57,438 nt of DNA from Acidimicrobiales bacterium (GTDB lineage Bacteria; Actinomycetota; Acidimicrobiia; Acidimicrobiales; JAHEJN01). The DNA is taken from assembly GCA_024638845.1 (NCBI GenBank), contig JAHEJN010000012.1, positions 1 through 57,438 on the forward strand, read 5' to 3'. The notes under the pieces are model-generated. The model searched no databases. It saw nothing but the letters and a program-made list of their open reading frames with translations, and was not told the DNA's origin. This document shows, piece after piece, positions 43,884 through 51,756 of this stretch; the stretch's first letter is position 1; each line of letters begins with the position of its first letter. Made by a program: the position numbers and the translations under genes.

Positions 43884-44096
43884 CTAGGACGAGTCGGCGG
43901 CCCGCGCCCGGTGGCGCAGCCGGGGCACCAGGCCCGCGTCGCCCATCTCGCGCAGTGCGGCGTACTCGGCCAGCGGAATGACCACGGCTTCGTCGGGTTG
44001 ACGCGAGCAGATGAACGTGACGATGCAGTCACCGCAGGCGTTCGAATGCTGCATGACGCACGTGTCGCAGTCGATGGTGAAGTCGGAGTGCTCCAT
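43884..44096 (-). CDS. Small Cys-rich conserved protein
   Basis: 70 residues. FTIDCDTCVMQHSNACGDC continues to IVTFIC: two CxxC pairs and a fifth Cys suggest a zinc ribbon or small Fe-S site. The rest is VVIPLAEYAALREMGDAGLV and a basic tail. I know no function. A leaderless-type -10 lies 6 nt before ATG 44096. It is the first gene of the operon with queG, which hints at a role with that metalloenzyme. Confidence 0.72.
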   Translation of the reverse strand: MEHSDFTIDCDTCVMQHSNACGDCIVTFICSRQPDEAVVIPLAEYAALREMGDAGLVPRLRHRARAADSS

Positions 44097-44102
44097 GAAC
44101 CG

Positions 44103-44108
44103 ACCGTA
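44103..44108 (-). promoter_or_regulatory. -10 element (TACGGT), predicted leaderless promoter of the queG operon
   Basis: On the minus strand TACGGT is followed by 6 nt and ATG 44096. Confidence 0.5.
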
Positions 44109-44311
44109 GAGACGAGGTGTGACAGGCCCCGGCTGGTAGGGTCGAGCTCGCACCGCCTGGGGTTTCCGGTCGGTGGGTTCGCAGACGGGCACTGGTTCTT
44201 CCGGTCAGATCGAACCACTCCCCCCGAACACATCCTCGTCCTCACCGAGCCGCGTGAGGCATCCGCGAACCCCGATCCGCCGGCGCGCCAGACGCGCCCA
44301 TCAGGAGAACA

Positions 44312-45700
44312 ATGTCCCCCACTTTCGCCCAGCTGGGCGTACCCGAAGCCATCTGCCGCGCTCTCGAGGCCAACGGCATCACGGCACCCTTCGCCATCCA
44401 GGCCGCCACCATCGAGGACTCCCTCGCCGGATACGACGTCTGTGGCCGCGCCCCGACGGGCTCGGGCAAGACCCTCGCCTTCGGCATTCCGCTGGTCATC
44501 GACATCGAACGAGCCACCCCGAAGCGGCCGAGCGGGCTGGTCCTGGCCCCCACGCGCGAGCTGGCCGACCAGATCCACGTCGAGCTGAAGCGCTTCGCCG
44601 GCAACGTGCGCATCGGCGTCGTGTACGGCGGCGTCGGCTACGGCCCCCAGATCAAGTCGCTACGCGACGGAGTCGAGGTGCTCGTGGCCTGCCCCGGCCG
44701 CCTCGAAGACCTCATCCAGCAAGGTCACGTCGATCTGTCGAACGTGAGTCGCGTCGTTCTCGACGAGGCCGATCGCATGGCCGACATGGGCTTCATGCCC
44801 GCGGTCCGTCGCCTGCTCGACGCCACCGCCGACGATCGCCAGACCGTGCTGTTCTCCGCCACCCTCGACGGTGACGTCGCCAAGCTCACCCGCGACTACC
44901 AGCACCATCCGGTCCGACACGAGGTGGGCGACGAGACGCCTGACGTCACGTCCGCGCATCACGTGTTCTGGAAGTCGAGGCAGGACCAGCGCACCGAGCT
45001 CACCGCCGAGGCCATCAATGCGGTGTGGCCCGCCATCGTGTTCTGCCGCACCCGCCACGGAGCCGATCGGCTGGCCAAGCGCCTCGGCCGCGCCGGCGTG
45101 CAGGCGGCCGCGATCCACGGCGGCCGCAGCCAGGGTCAGCGCACTCGCGCCCTCGGTGACTTCACCAAGAACAGGGTGCACGCCCTGATCGCAACCGATG
45201 TTGCTGCTCGCGGCATCCACGTCGACGGCGTCGCAGCCGTGATCCACTTCGATCCGCCCGAAGACCACAAGACCTACGTACACCGCTCGGGCCGCACCGC
45301 CCGGGCCGGCGACGGCGGTGTCGTCGTCTCGCTGGTGCAGCCCGACCAGACCAACGACGTCCGCAAGATGGCCCGCACGATCGGCATCGACGATGCCGTG
45401 ACCGTGCCCGATACCCACGCGCTGCGTGGCCTTTCGAGCACCCCGGCTCCCGAGCGCACCCCGGCCGAGGTCCGCGCCGCCGAGCCGGCCGACGAGCGCC
45501 CCCAGGGAAGCCGCGGCCAGGGCCCGAAGCGAAACGGCAGTCGACACCGCAACGGTCCGCGCGGCAACTCCGGCCCCGCCGGCGGCCGCAAGCGTGGTCA
45601 GGGCCGCGGCAACCGTGGTGGTGGCGGCAGTGGCTCGCGCAAGGGCGGCGCCAACAGCCGCAGCCGTTCCGGTGCCCGGTCGGGGTCTCGTTCTCGTTGA
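44312..45700 (+). CDS. DEAD-box ATP-dependent RNA helicase
   Basis: 462 residues. Q motif region (TFAQLGVPEAICRALEANGI), motif I APTGSGKT, Ia APTRELADQ, motif II DEAD (VVLDEADRMADMGF), motif III SAT, motif V ATDVAARGIHV, motif VI HRSGRTARAG. The last ~80 residues are Arg/Gly/Ser-rich and probably bind RNA. Such helicases act in ribosome assembly, RNA decay or cold adaptation. The ATG follows AGGAGAACA. A leader of up to 215 nt separates it from the divergent small gene. Confidence 0.95.
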   Translation: MSPTFAQLGVPEAICRALEANGITAPFAIQAATIEDSLAGYDVCGRAPTGSGKTLAFGIPLVIDIERATPKRPSGLVLAPTRELADQIHVELKRFAGNVRIGVVYGGVGYGPQIKSLRDGVEVLVACPGRLEDLIQQGHVDLSNVSRVVLDEADRMADMGFMPAVRRLLDATADDRQTVLFSATLDGDVAKLTRDYQHHPVRHEVGDETPDVTSAHHVFWKSRQDQRTELTAEAINAVWPAIVFCRTRHGADRLAKRLGRAGVQAAAIHGGRSQGQRTRALGDFTKNRVHALIATDVAARGIHVDGVAAVIHFDPPEDHKTYVHRSGRTARAGDGGVVVSLVQPDQTNDVRKMARTIGIDDAVTVPDTHALRGLSSTPAPERTPAEVRAAEPADERPQGSRGQGPKRNGSRHRNGPRGNSGPAGGRKRGQGRGNRGGGGSGSRKGGANSRSRSGARSGSRSR

Positions 45701-45727
45701 GATCGAACCGGTGGCGACGGGTCGATC
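45701..45727. terminator. Hairpin between DEAD-box helicase and SRPBCC genes
   Basis: GATCGA and TCGATC arms with a 15-nt interior that can pair partly. The stem begins directly after the helicase stop and overlaps the opposing stop. Confidence 0.4.
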
Positions 45728-46157
45728 AGTCGACCCTCCGACCCCCCAGGGCGGCGATCAGTCCGGTTCCGGCCTTGTCGCCGATGCGGTTGAACGCCAG
45801 TTTCAGCAGAGGATCGAAGATGCCGAGCGGACCGTTGAGCTTCAACTGCGCGTCGTAGACCACCCGTGAGCCTGTGCCTTCGGCATCGACCGTGATGCGG
45901 TCGAGCGACTCGAAGAAGGTGCTCTTGGCCACCACGTAGATCATCTCGTCGGGCCGGTACTCCTTGGTCTCGTAGCGCAGAGTCGTGCCGCTGGCCTTCA
46001 ATCGGTACGCCGCATCGGGTCCGGGGCCGTCTCCGTCGACCAGCTCGGCCTCGGACACGCCGGGATCCCATTCCGCGAAGTTGCGCAGGTCGGCCATGTA
46101 GGCGAACGCCTGCTCGGGTGTCCAGGGGCTGACCACGGCGACGGTGTAGCGAGCCAT
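45726..46157 (-). CDS. SRPBCC (START-like) family protein
   Basis: 143 residues. Begins ARYTVAVVSPWTPEQAFAYM, continues ADLRNFAEWDPGVSEAELVD and ends AGTGLIAALGGRRVD. A hydrophobic-cavity fold that binds lipids or polyketide-like ligands; function unknown. It differs from the SRPBCC gene at 40632. The ATG overlaps the stop of a possible 13-codon upstream reading frame (TGATG), which may couple its translation. Confidence 0.8.
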   Translation of the reverse strand: MARYTVAVVSPWTPEQAFAYMADLRNFAEWDPGVSEAELVDGDGPGPDAAYRLKASGTTLRYETKEYRPDEMIYVVAKSTFFESLDRITVDAEGTGSRVVYDAQLKLNGPLGIFDPLLKLAFNRIGDKAGTGLIAALGGRRVD

Positions 46158-46198
46158 CAGTCGCCGTCCCGACGGGTGCGTGAACGGATGTCTGTCAT
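46157..46198 (-). CDS. Possible 13-residue upstream peptide
   Basis: ATG 46198 opens MTDIRSRTRRDGD and ends in TGA that shares its last base with the SRPBCC ATG. GAGG lies 8 nt before this ATG. No family evidence; it could be a leader peptide or chance. Confidence 0.28.
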   Translation of the reverse strand: MTDIRSRTRRDGD

Positions 46199-46288
46199 GG
46201 CCTGGTCCTCGGTCGGCAACTCGGATGTCAACCCGACCATCTTCGCAGCGCCCGCGCCGAAACGGACATCCGCGTCGGCTGCGAGAAC

Positions 46289-47440
46289 CTAGAGCGGGGC
46301 GAGAACGACCGTCGAGTCGGGTGCAGTCAGGACGACCTGGCCGTCGTCGTCGAAGGTCAGATCGGCTCCGTCGGTGAAGGCGGCGAGCAGGGTCGCCTCG
46401 AGGATGGACTCGATTCCCGCACACGGTGATCCGCTCAGCGCGATCTCGGCGCCGTCGATCCACGAGTACCCGAAATCGGCGCGACCGGTGAGTGTCTGGC
46501 AGCCGGTGGAGCCGGAGAACGCGCCATCGCTGCCGAACAAGAGGGTTGCTTCCGCGAGCGATGGGAGATCGGCGACGGCGGTCGGGCCGACGCTCAGGAC
46601 CTTCCACCCACCGGCGAGCTCCACCGCTGCGCTGGGACAGCCGGCGGTGGCCGCCCACGGCGAATCCGGTGTCACCTGCGTCTGGGGGGCCTGGTACGAG
46701 AGGTCGAGGTCGAGCGTCTCGCGTCGGCCGTCGACCTCGGCCAGCGCGTCGAGGGACACAGAGACCAGGTGACCGTCGCGGTCCTCGACGGTCACCAGGG
46801 TCCCCGAGTCGTAGATGGTCTCGATGCCACCCGGGTCGATCAGCATCGATCGAACTGCTGCCACTGCCTCGGCGGTGAGGGCCGCTGTGGTCGTTCGTTC
46901 GCCGTTGGCCGCCTCGCTCGTGGCCCAGGGCTCCAGGCCGTGGGCTGCCGCGAGGTCCGAGGCCAGCGGCGGGAACGATGCGGCGATGTCGTCGAAGGAG
47001 ATCTCGCCGGATGTGTCGGGCTCGAAGGCGGCCATGCGGCCATCGTAGGAACTGCGACCGAACTGACCGTCGAAGGTCTCGAGGTACTCCGTGCAGCCCC
47101 GGTTGCCGGGCTCGGCGACGCCGCCGATGGCCAAGTAGCCATAGCGGACGGTTTCGTCGATGTCCGCGAGGACCGTCCAGCGCGTCGACGGGCCGGTGAA
47201 CTCGGGCACGTAGGTGCCACCGAAGACGTAGCCCGATTCGATGTCGACCACGACGACCGCCGAGAACGGGTCTCGGAGCACCGCTGCGGGCGGCGCGGCC
47301 GGATCGTCGATGTCGAACGCCAGGTCGTCGACCGGCGCTTCGGGCTCGATCGGGGAAACGGCCATCTCGATCGGGCCTGCGGAACAGCCCACAGCCAGCA
47401 ATCCGACGAGGCCGATCGCGGCCAGTGACGTTCTACCCAT
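46289..47440 (-). CDS. META-domain lipoprotein
   Basis: 383 residues. Signal peptide with lipobox LLAVGCSAG (Cys ~22). A middle region of ~230 residues has no family I recognise (DPFSAVVVVDIESGYVFGG, NRGCTEYLETFDGQFGR). The C-terminal ~105 residues form a META/HslJ-like domain (WKVLSVGPTAVADLPSLAEA, LLFGSDGAFSGSTGCQTLTG). Surface-anchored; META proteins are linked to envelope stress or novobiocin tolerance in E. coli. ATG 47440 is chosen because the signal peptide starts there and AGAAG precedes it. Confidence 0.78.
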   Translation of the reverse strand: MGRTSLAAIGLVGLLAVGCSAGPIEMAVSPIEPEAPVDDLAFDIDDPAAPPAAVLRDPFSAVVVVDIESGYVFGGTYVPEFTGPSTRWTVLADIDETVRYGYLAIGGVAEPGNRGCTEYLETFDGQFGRSSYDGRMAAFEPDTSGEISFDDIAASFPPLASDLAAAHGLEPWATSEAANGERTTTAALTAEAVAAVRSMLIDPGGIETIYDSGTLVTVEDRDGHLVSVSLDALAEVDGRRETLDLDLSYQAPQTQVTPDSPWAATAGCPSAAVELAGGWKVLSVGPTAVADLPSLAEATLLFGSDGAFSGSTGCQTLTGRADFGYSWIDGAEIALSGSPCAGIESILEATLLAAFTDGADLTFDDDGQVVLTAPDSTVVLAPL

Positions 47441-47478
47441 GGACTTCTGATCGGACGACAACGTCGTTTGTTGAGCAC

Positions 47479-48534
47479 TCAGGCGAATCGGTTCGACACC
47501 TCGATCAGCCGATCGAGCACCTCGGCGGCCCGGCCCGACTCGATGGCATGCGTCGCGGCCTCGATCCCGACGACGAACGAGACGGCCTCATCTGCCACCA
47601 TCAGACCGGCTGCGGCGTTGAGCACGACGATGTCGTGCACCGGGCCGCCTTCGCCCGCCAACAGCGCACGAGTGAGCGCAGCGTTGGTCTCGGCATCGCC
47701 GCCACGGATCGACTCGAGCGAGGCCGGGGCGAGGCCGAGTTCGGTCGGATCGAGCGATGTCCGGGTGATCTCACCGGCCCGCAGCTCGAAGACGACGTTG
47801 ACCCCGGTGGTCGACAGCTCGTCGAGACCACCGGCGCCGGTGACCACCAGCGTGCGTTCGGAACCGGTGGCCGACAGCACGGCGATCATGCGCTCGCCCA
47901 CTGCGGGGTCGGGTACGCCGACCACCTGACGAGTCACCTGGCCCGGATGCGACAGCGGCCCGAGGATGTTGAACACCGTCGGAATGCCGAGCTCGGCCCG
48001 GACGGGGGCGGCGAACCGCATGGCGGGGTGGAACCGCCGGGCGTAGGCGAAACCGACGCCTGCTTCGGTCACGCAGGTCTCCACGCCCTCGGCCGGAATG
48101 TCGATGGCGACACCGAGGGCCTCGAGCACATCGAAGCTGCCCGAGGTGGACGACGCCTTGCGATTGCCGTGCTTGCAGACGGTTGCCCCCGCGGCCGCGG
48201 CGACGACCGACGCCATGGTCGACACGTTGAGGGCCGCTTCGCGACCGAGCACCGAACCACCGGCGCCCACCAGATCGACCGTAGCGGCCGGCAGGTCGAG
48301 CGGCGTGGCCGCCGCCCGCATGGCCCGCACCATGCCGGTCATCTCCTCGACCGTCTCCCCCTTCTGGCGCAAGCCGACGACGAATGCCGCGATCTGGGCG
48401 GGCGTGGCCTCGCCGGCGAGGACGGTCCGTAGGCAGGCCTCGGCCGTCTCGGCCGTGAGATCGTTGCCCTGGGTGAGAGTCGCCAGGATCGTCGGCCAGC
48501 CGCCCAGGTCGATCAGCTCGCCGTTCGACTTCAC
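47479..48534 (-). CDS. trpD: Anthranilate phosphoribosyltransferase
   Basis: 351 residues. Transfers phosphoribose from PRPP to anthranilate in tryptophan synthesis. Conserved parts: LTAETAEACLRTVLAGEATP, NVSTMASVVAAAAGATVCKH followed by GNRKASSTSGSFDVLEALG, RRFHPAMRFAAPVRAELGIP with NILGPLSHPG, and metal-binding LDEL. The PRPP loop reads VGAGGSVLGREAALNVS, not the usual GTGGD, so the Thr and Asp are replaced. No other trp gene is adjacent. Confidence 0.9.
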   Translation of the reverse strand: MKSNGELIDLGGWPTILATLTQGNDLTAETAEACLRTVLAGEATPAQIAAFVVGLRQKGETVEEMTGMVRAMRAAATPLDLPAATVDLVGAGGSVLGREAALNVSTMASVVAAAAGATVCKHGNRKASSTSGSFDVLEALGVAIDIPAEGVETCVTEAGVGFAYARRFHPAMRFAAPVRAELGIPTVFNILGPLSHPGQVTRQVVGVPDPAVGERMIAVLSATGSERTLVVTGAGGLDELSTTGVNVVFELRAGEITRTSLDPTELGLAPASLESIRGGDAETNAALTRALLAGEGGPVHDIVVLNAAAGLMVADEAVSFVVGIEAATHAIESGRAAEVLDRLIEVSNRFA

Positions 48535-48541
48535 GTCGCCG

Positions 48542-48547
48542 ACCCTA
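48542..48547 (-). promoter_or_regulatory. -10 element (TAGGGT), predicted leaderless promoter of trpD
   Basis: On the minus strand TAGGGT is followed by 7 nt and GTG 48534. The divergent glpD box is 30 bp away. Confidence 0.5.
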
Positions 48548-48577
48548 GGCCACGAGCAACCCGTTGACACTCCCGCC

Positions 48578-48583
48578 TACCCT
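48578..48583 (+). promoter_or_regulatory. -10 element (TACCCT), predicted leaderless promoter of the glpD operon
   Basis: TACCCT ends 6 nt before ATG 48590. A TTGACA at 48564-48569 is only 8 nt upstream of it, too close to be the matching -35. Confidence 0.5.
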
Positions 48584-48589
48584 GCCTGC

Positions 48590-50266
48590 ATGAGCCTCGG
48601 GATCTTCGATCGTGCGACTGCGATCGCGGCACTGCGTTCACGCGCCTTCGACGTGTTGGTGGTGGGCGGCGGGATCACCGGTGCGGGGGTGGCCCTCGAC
48701 GCGGCGTCTCGGGGCCTACGAACCGCTCTCGTCGAACGCGACGACTTCGCTTCGGGTACCTCGTCGAAGAGCTCGAAGATGGTACACGGCGGGCTCCGGT
48801 ACATCGATCAGGGCGAGATCGGGCTGGTGTACGAGTCGCTGGCCGAGCGGCAGCGTCTGTTCACCAACGCCCCGCACCTGGTACACGAGCTGCCGTTCCT
48901 CTTTCCCGTCTTGTCGCGCCATGGTCTGTTCGACAAGAAGCTGGCCAAGGCGCTCGGAACGACGCTGTGGACCTATGACCTCACCGGCGGCGCGCGCATC
49001 GGCAAGCTGCACAAGCGGCTGTCGGCCGCCGAGACGCTGGCCCACATGCCCGGCCTGCCGGTGGGCAACGTGGCCGGCGGCTATCTGTACTACGACTGCC
49101 GGGCCGACGATGCCCGCCTCACCCTCACCTTGGCCCGTACCGCCGCCATCGACCATGGTGCCACGGTGGCCAACCGGGTCTCGGTCACCGCCCTCCACGA
49201 TCCGATCGACGGTCTACGCCGCGTGACCGTACGAGCCGACGACCAGACCTTCGACGTCAGCACCCACGTCGTGATCAACGCAACGGGCGTGTGGGCCGAC
49301 GGGCTCCGCGACCTCGACGACGGCGACGCGGCGAGCACCATCCGGCCGGCCAAGGGCAGCCACGTCACCGTGCCGTGGTCGAGGGTCGGCACCGACGTCG
49401 CCGTCGTGCTCCCCGTCAGGGCCGACAAGCGGTCGGTGTTCATCGTGCCGTGGGGCGATCAGGCCTACATCGGCACCACCGACACCGACTACGACGGGCC
49501 ACTCGACGATCCGCACTGCACGTCCGACGATGTCGCCTACCTTCTCGCCGGGGTGAACGCCTCGACCACGCTCGATCTGTGCCCCGCGGACGTCACCGGA
49601 ACCTGGGCGGGCCTGCGACCGCTCGTGGCCGATGGCCCCACCACCGGGCGCACGGCCGACCTGAGCCGTCGCCACCGCATCACCACCTCGCCCTCCGGGA
49701 TGGTGAGCGTGACCGGCGGAAAGCTCACGACCTATCGTGCGATGGCCGCCGATGCGGTCGACGCAGCAGTCGACCACCTCGGTCAGCTCGATCTTCCGCT
49801 CACCCGCCGGTGCCGCACCAAACGACTTCCCCTCGTCGGGGCCCGGGGCCTCCGCGAAGCGCGTCGCCACGCGCGGCTGCATCCCCGCCTCGGGCCGGCC
49901 CGCGGTCAGCACCTCGTCGATCGGTTCGGTTCCGAGACCGCCGTTCTGATCGCCATGATCGATGCCGATCCGAGCCTGGCCGAGCCCCTCGATCCTCGCC
50001 TTCCCTATCTCGCCGTCGAGGCGCTCTACGCCGTGCGGTACGAGATGGCCATCACCCTCGACGACGTTCTCGCCCGGCGCACGCGGGCACGACTGCGGAG
50101 CCTCGCCGCAACCTCGAGCATCGCCCAGTCGGTGGCCGAGCTGATCGCAGCCGATCTCGGCTGGTCGGCGGCTCGTTGTCGAGCCGAGGTCACCGAGTGC
50201 CGTCGAGCACTCGCCGCCGACGCGGCCGTCGCATGTCTCCCCGACCCGTTGGCCGTGGCAATCTGA
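48590..50266 (+). CDS. glpD: FAD-dependent glycerol-3-phosphate dehydrogenase
   Basis: 558 residues. Oxidises sn-glycerol 3-phosphate to dihydroxyacetone phosphate and passes electrons to quinone. FAD loop DVLVVGGGITGAGVALDAAS, then SGTSSKSSKMVHGGLRY, IPAKG-type segment (RPAKGSHVTVPW), FIVPWGDQAYIGTTDTDYDG and SVTGGKLTTYR are diagnostic. A C-terminal helical domain follows. It is the first gene of a four-gene operon; whether glycerol 3-phosphate is the true substrate here is open given the unusual kinase partner. Confidence 0.93.
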   Translation: MSLGIFDRATAIAALRSRAFDVLVVGGGITGAGVALDAASRGLRTALVERDDFASGTSSKSSKMVHGGLRYIDQGEIGLVYESLAERQRLFTNAPHLVHELPFLFPVLSRHGLFDKKLAKALGTTLWTYDLTGGARIGKLHKRLSAAETLAHMPGLPVGNVAGGYLYYDCRADDARLTLTLARTAAIDHGATVANRVSVTALHDPIDGLRRVTVRADDQTFDVSTHVVINATGVWADGLRDLDDGDAASTIRPAKGSHVTVPWSRVGTDVAVVLPVRADKRSVFIVPWGDQAYIGTTDTDYDGPLDDPHCTSDDVAYLLAGVNASTTLDLCPADVTGTWAGLRPLVADGPTTGRTADLSRRHRITTSPSGMVSVTGGKLTTYRAMAADAVDAAVDHLGQLDLPLTRRCRTKRLPLVGARGLREARRHARLHPRLGPARGQHLVDRFGSETAVLIAMIDADPSLAEPLDPRLPYLAVEALYAVRYEMAITLDDVLARRTRARLRSLAATSSIAQSVAELIAADLGWSAARCRAEVTECRRALAADAAVACLPDPLAVAI

Positions 50267-50270
50267 GAAG

Positions 50271-51749
50271 GTGACCAACGCACCCACACCACCGATCGCC
50301 CTCAGCGGCGGTGCCGACGCCGCCTCGTCCCGGCTCGACGTCCAGCGGGTTCAGATCCCCGATTCGGTGGCCGCACGACTCGCCACCGCCTGTGAGGTCA
50401 CGGTCGACGCCGCGATTCTGGCCGAAGCGAGCCGCGACTGGTGGCCGCTGGCCATGTCCTGGGCCCGCGCCGGCCAGGTCGCATCGCTGGCGTCGATGGT
50501 GGCCCGGCCCCACACCGCCGACGGCCTGGCCGAGGTTCTCCGCATCTGCAACGAGAGCCGTGTTCCCGTCACCGCCATCGGCGGCCGATCCGGCGTGTGC
50601 GGCGGATCGGTTCCCCTGCACGGTGGTGTAGCCCTCGACCTCACGGGCCTGAGCGGAATCCGCTCGATCGACACCGAGTCGATGGTGGTCGATGTCGCCG
50701 CCGGCACCTTCGGCGACGAGTACGAGGCCGAGCTCCGCAACGAGCACCAGGTCACGGGCGGTCATCATCCGCAGTCGATCGCGCTGTCGACAGTGGGCGG
50801 CTGGCTGGCTTGTCGCAGCGCCGGGCAGTACTCGACCCGCTACGGCAAGATCGAGGATCTCGTGATCGGTCTCGATGTGGTTCTCGCCGACGGCACGCAG
50901 GTCGTGACTGGTGGCGCGCCGAGGGCTGCCGTGGGACCCGATCTCAACCAGCTGTTCGTGGGCTCCGAAGGAACGCTCGGCGTCATCACCGGCGCCAGAC
51001 TGCGAGTGCATCCACTGCCCACCGCCGAGATCCGTCGCGCCTTCGGGTTCGCCTCGTTCGAGGAGGGTCTCGATGCGTGCCGCCGCATCATGCACCGCGG
51101 GGCCACGCCCGCCGTCGTCCGTCTCTACGACGAGACCGAGAGCGGTCGGAACTTCGACATCGACGATCTCCACGTCCTGCTCGTTCTCGACGAGGCCGAT
51201 CCCGAGATCATCACCGCTACAGCCGCGATCGTCGACGCCGAGTGCCGTGAGGCCGTGGCTCTCGATCCCGATCTGGTCGAGCAATGGCTCGGGCACCGCA
51301 ACAACGTGGGAGCGCTCGAGTCGCTGATCGGCGCGGGGTTCGTCGTCGACACCATGGAGGTGGCCGCGCCGTGGGCCGCACTCGAGGCTGTGTACCGAGA
51401 CATGATCGACGCCATCGCCGGCGTCGAGGGAACCATGGCCGCCTCGGCCCACCAGTCGCACTCCTACCGCGACGGCGCCTGCATCTATGTGACCTTCGCC
51501 GGCCACAAGGACATCGTGGGTGCCGACAAGGACGGCTACTACCGCAGGGTCTGGGACGCCGGCAGCCGAGCCGGGTTGGCTGCGGGCGCGGCCCTCTCGC
51601 ACCACCACGGCGTCGGTCTCAACCGATCGGCCTACATGCGCGAAGCGCTCGGAACGGCCATGCACGTGCTCGCCGCCACCAAAGCTGCGCTCGACCCCAA
51701 CGGCATTCTCAATCCGGGCAAGCTCGGCCTGCCCGACCCCTGGGGCTGA
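50271..51749 (+). CDS. FAD-linked oxidase, alkyl-dihydroxyacetonephosphate synthase-like
   Basis: 492 residues. FAD-binding_4 domain (RVPVTAIGGRSGVCGGSVPL, VDVAAGTFGDEYEAEL, TVGGWLACRSAGQYSTRYGK, GSEGTLGVITGARLRVHP) and an FAD-oxidase C-terminal domain with LSHHHGVGLNRSAYM, the His-rich motif typical of alkyl-DHAP synthase (AGPS). AGPS swaps an acyl for an alkyl chain on DHAP to start ether lipids; relatives oxidise hydroxy acids. No acyl-DHAP partner is seen. GTG 50271 begins 4 nt after glpD. Confidence 0.85.
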   Translation: MTNAPTPPIALSGGADAASSRLDVQRVQIPDSVAARLATACEVTVDAAILAEASRDWWPLAMSWARAGQVASLASMVARPHTADGLAEVLRICNESRVPVTAIGGRSGVCGGSVPLHGGVALDLTGLSGIRSIDTESMVVDVAAGTFGDEYEAELRNEHQVTGGHHPQSIALSTVGGWLACRSAGQYSTRYGKIEDLVIGLDVVLADGTQVVTGGAPRAAVGPDLNQLFVGSEGTLGVITGARLRVHPLPTAEIRRAFGFASFEEGLDACRRIMHRGATPAVVRLYDETESGRNFDIDDLHVLLVLDEADPEIITATAAIVDAECREAVALDPDLVEQWLGHRNNVGALESLIGAGFVVDTMEVAAPWAALEAVYRDMIDAIAGVEGTMAASAHQSHSYRDGACIYVTFAGHKDIVGADKDGYYRRVWDAGSRAGLAAGAALSHHHGVGLNRSAYMREALGTAMHVLAATKAALDPNGILNPGKLGLPDPWG

Positions 51750-51756
51750 GGCGACC

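Noticed and set aside
48564-48569. TTGACA as the -35 of the glpD promoter
   Set aside because: It is only 8 nt from the TACCCT box. Used at normal spacing it would put the -10 over the start codon.
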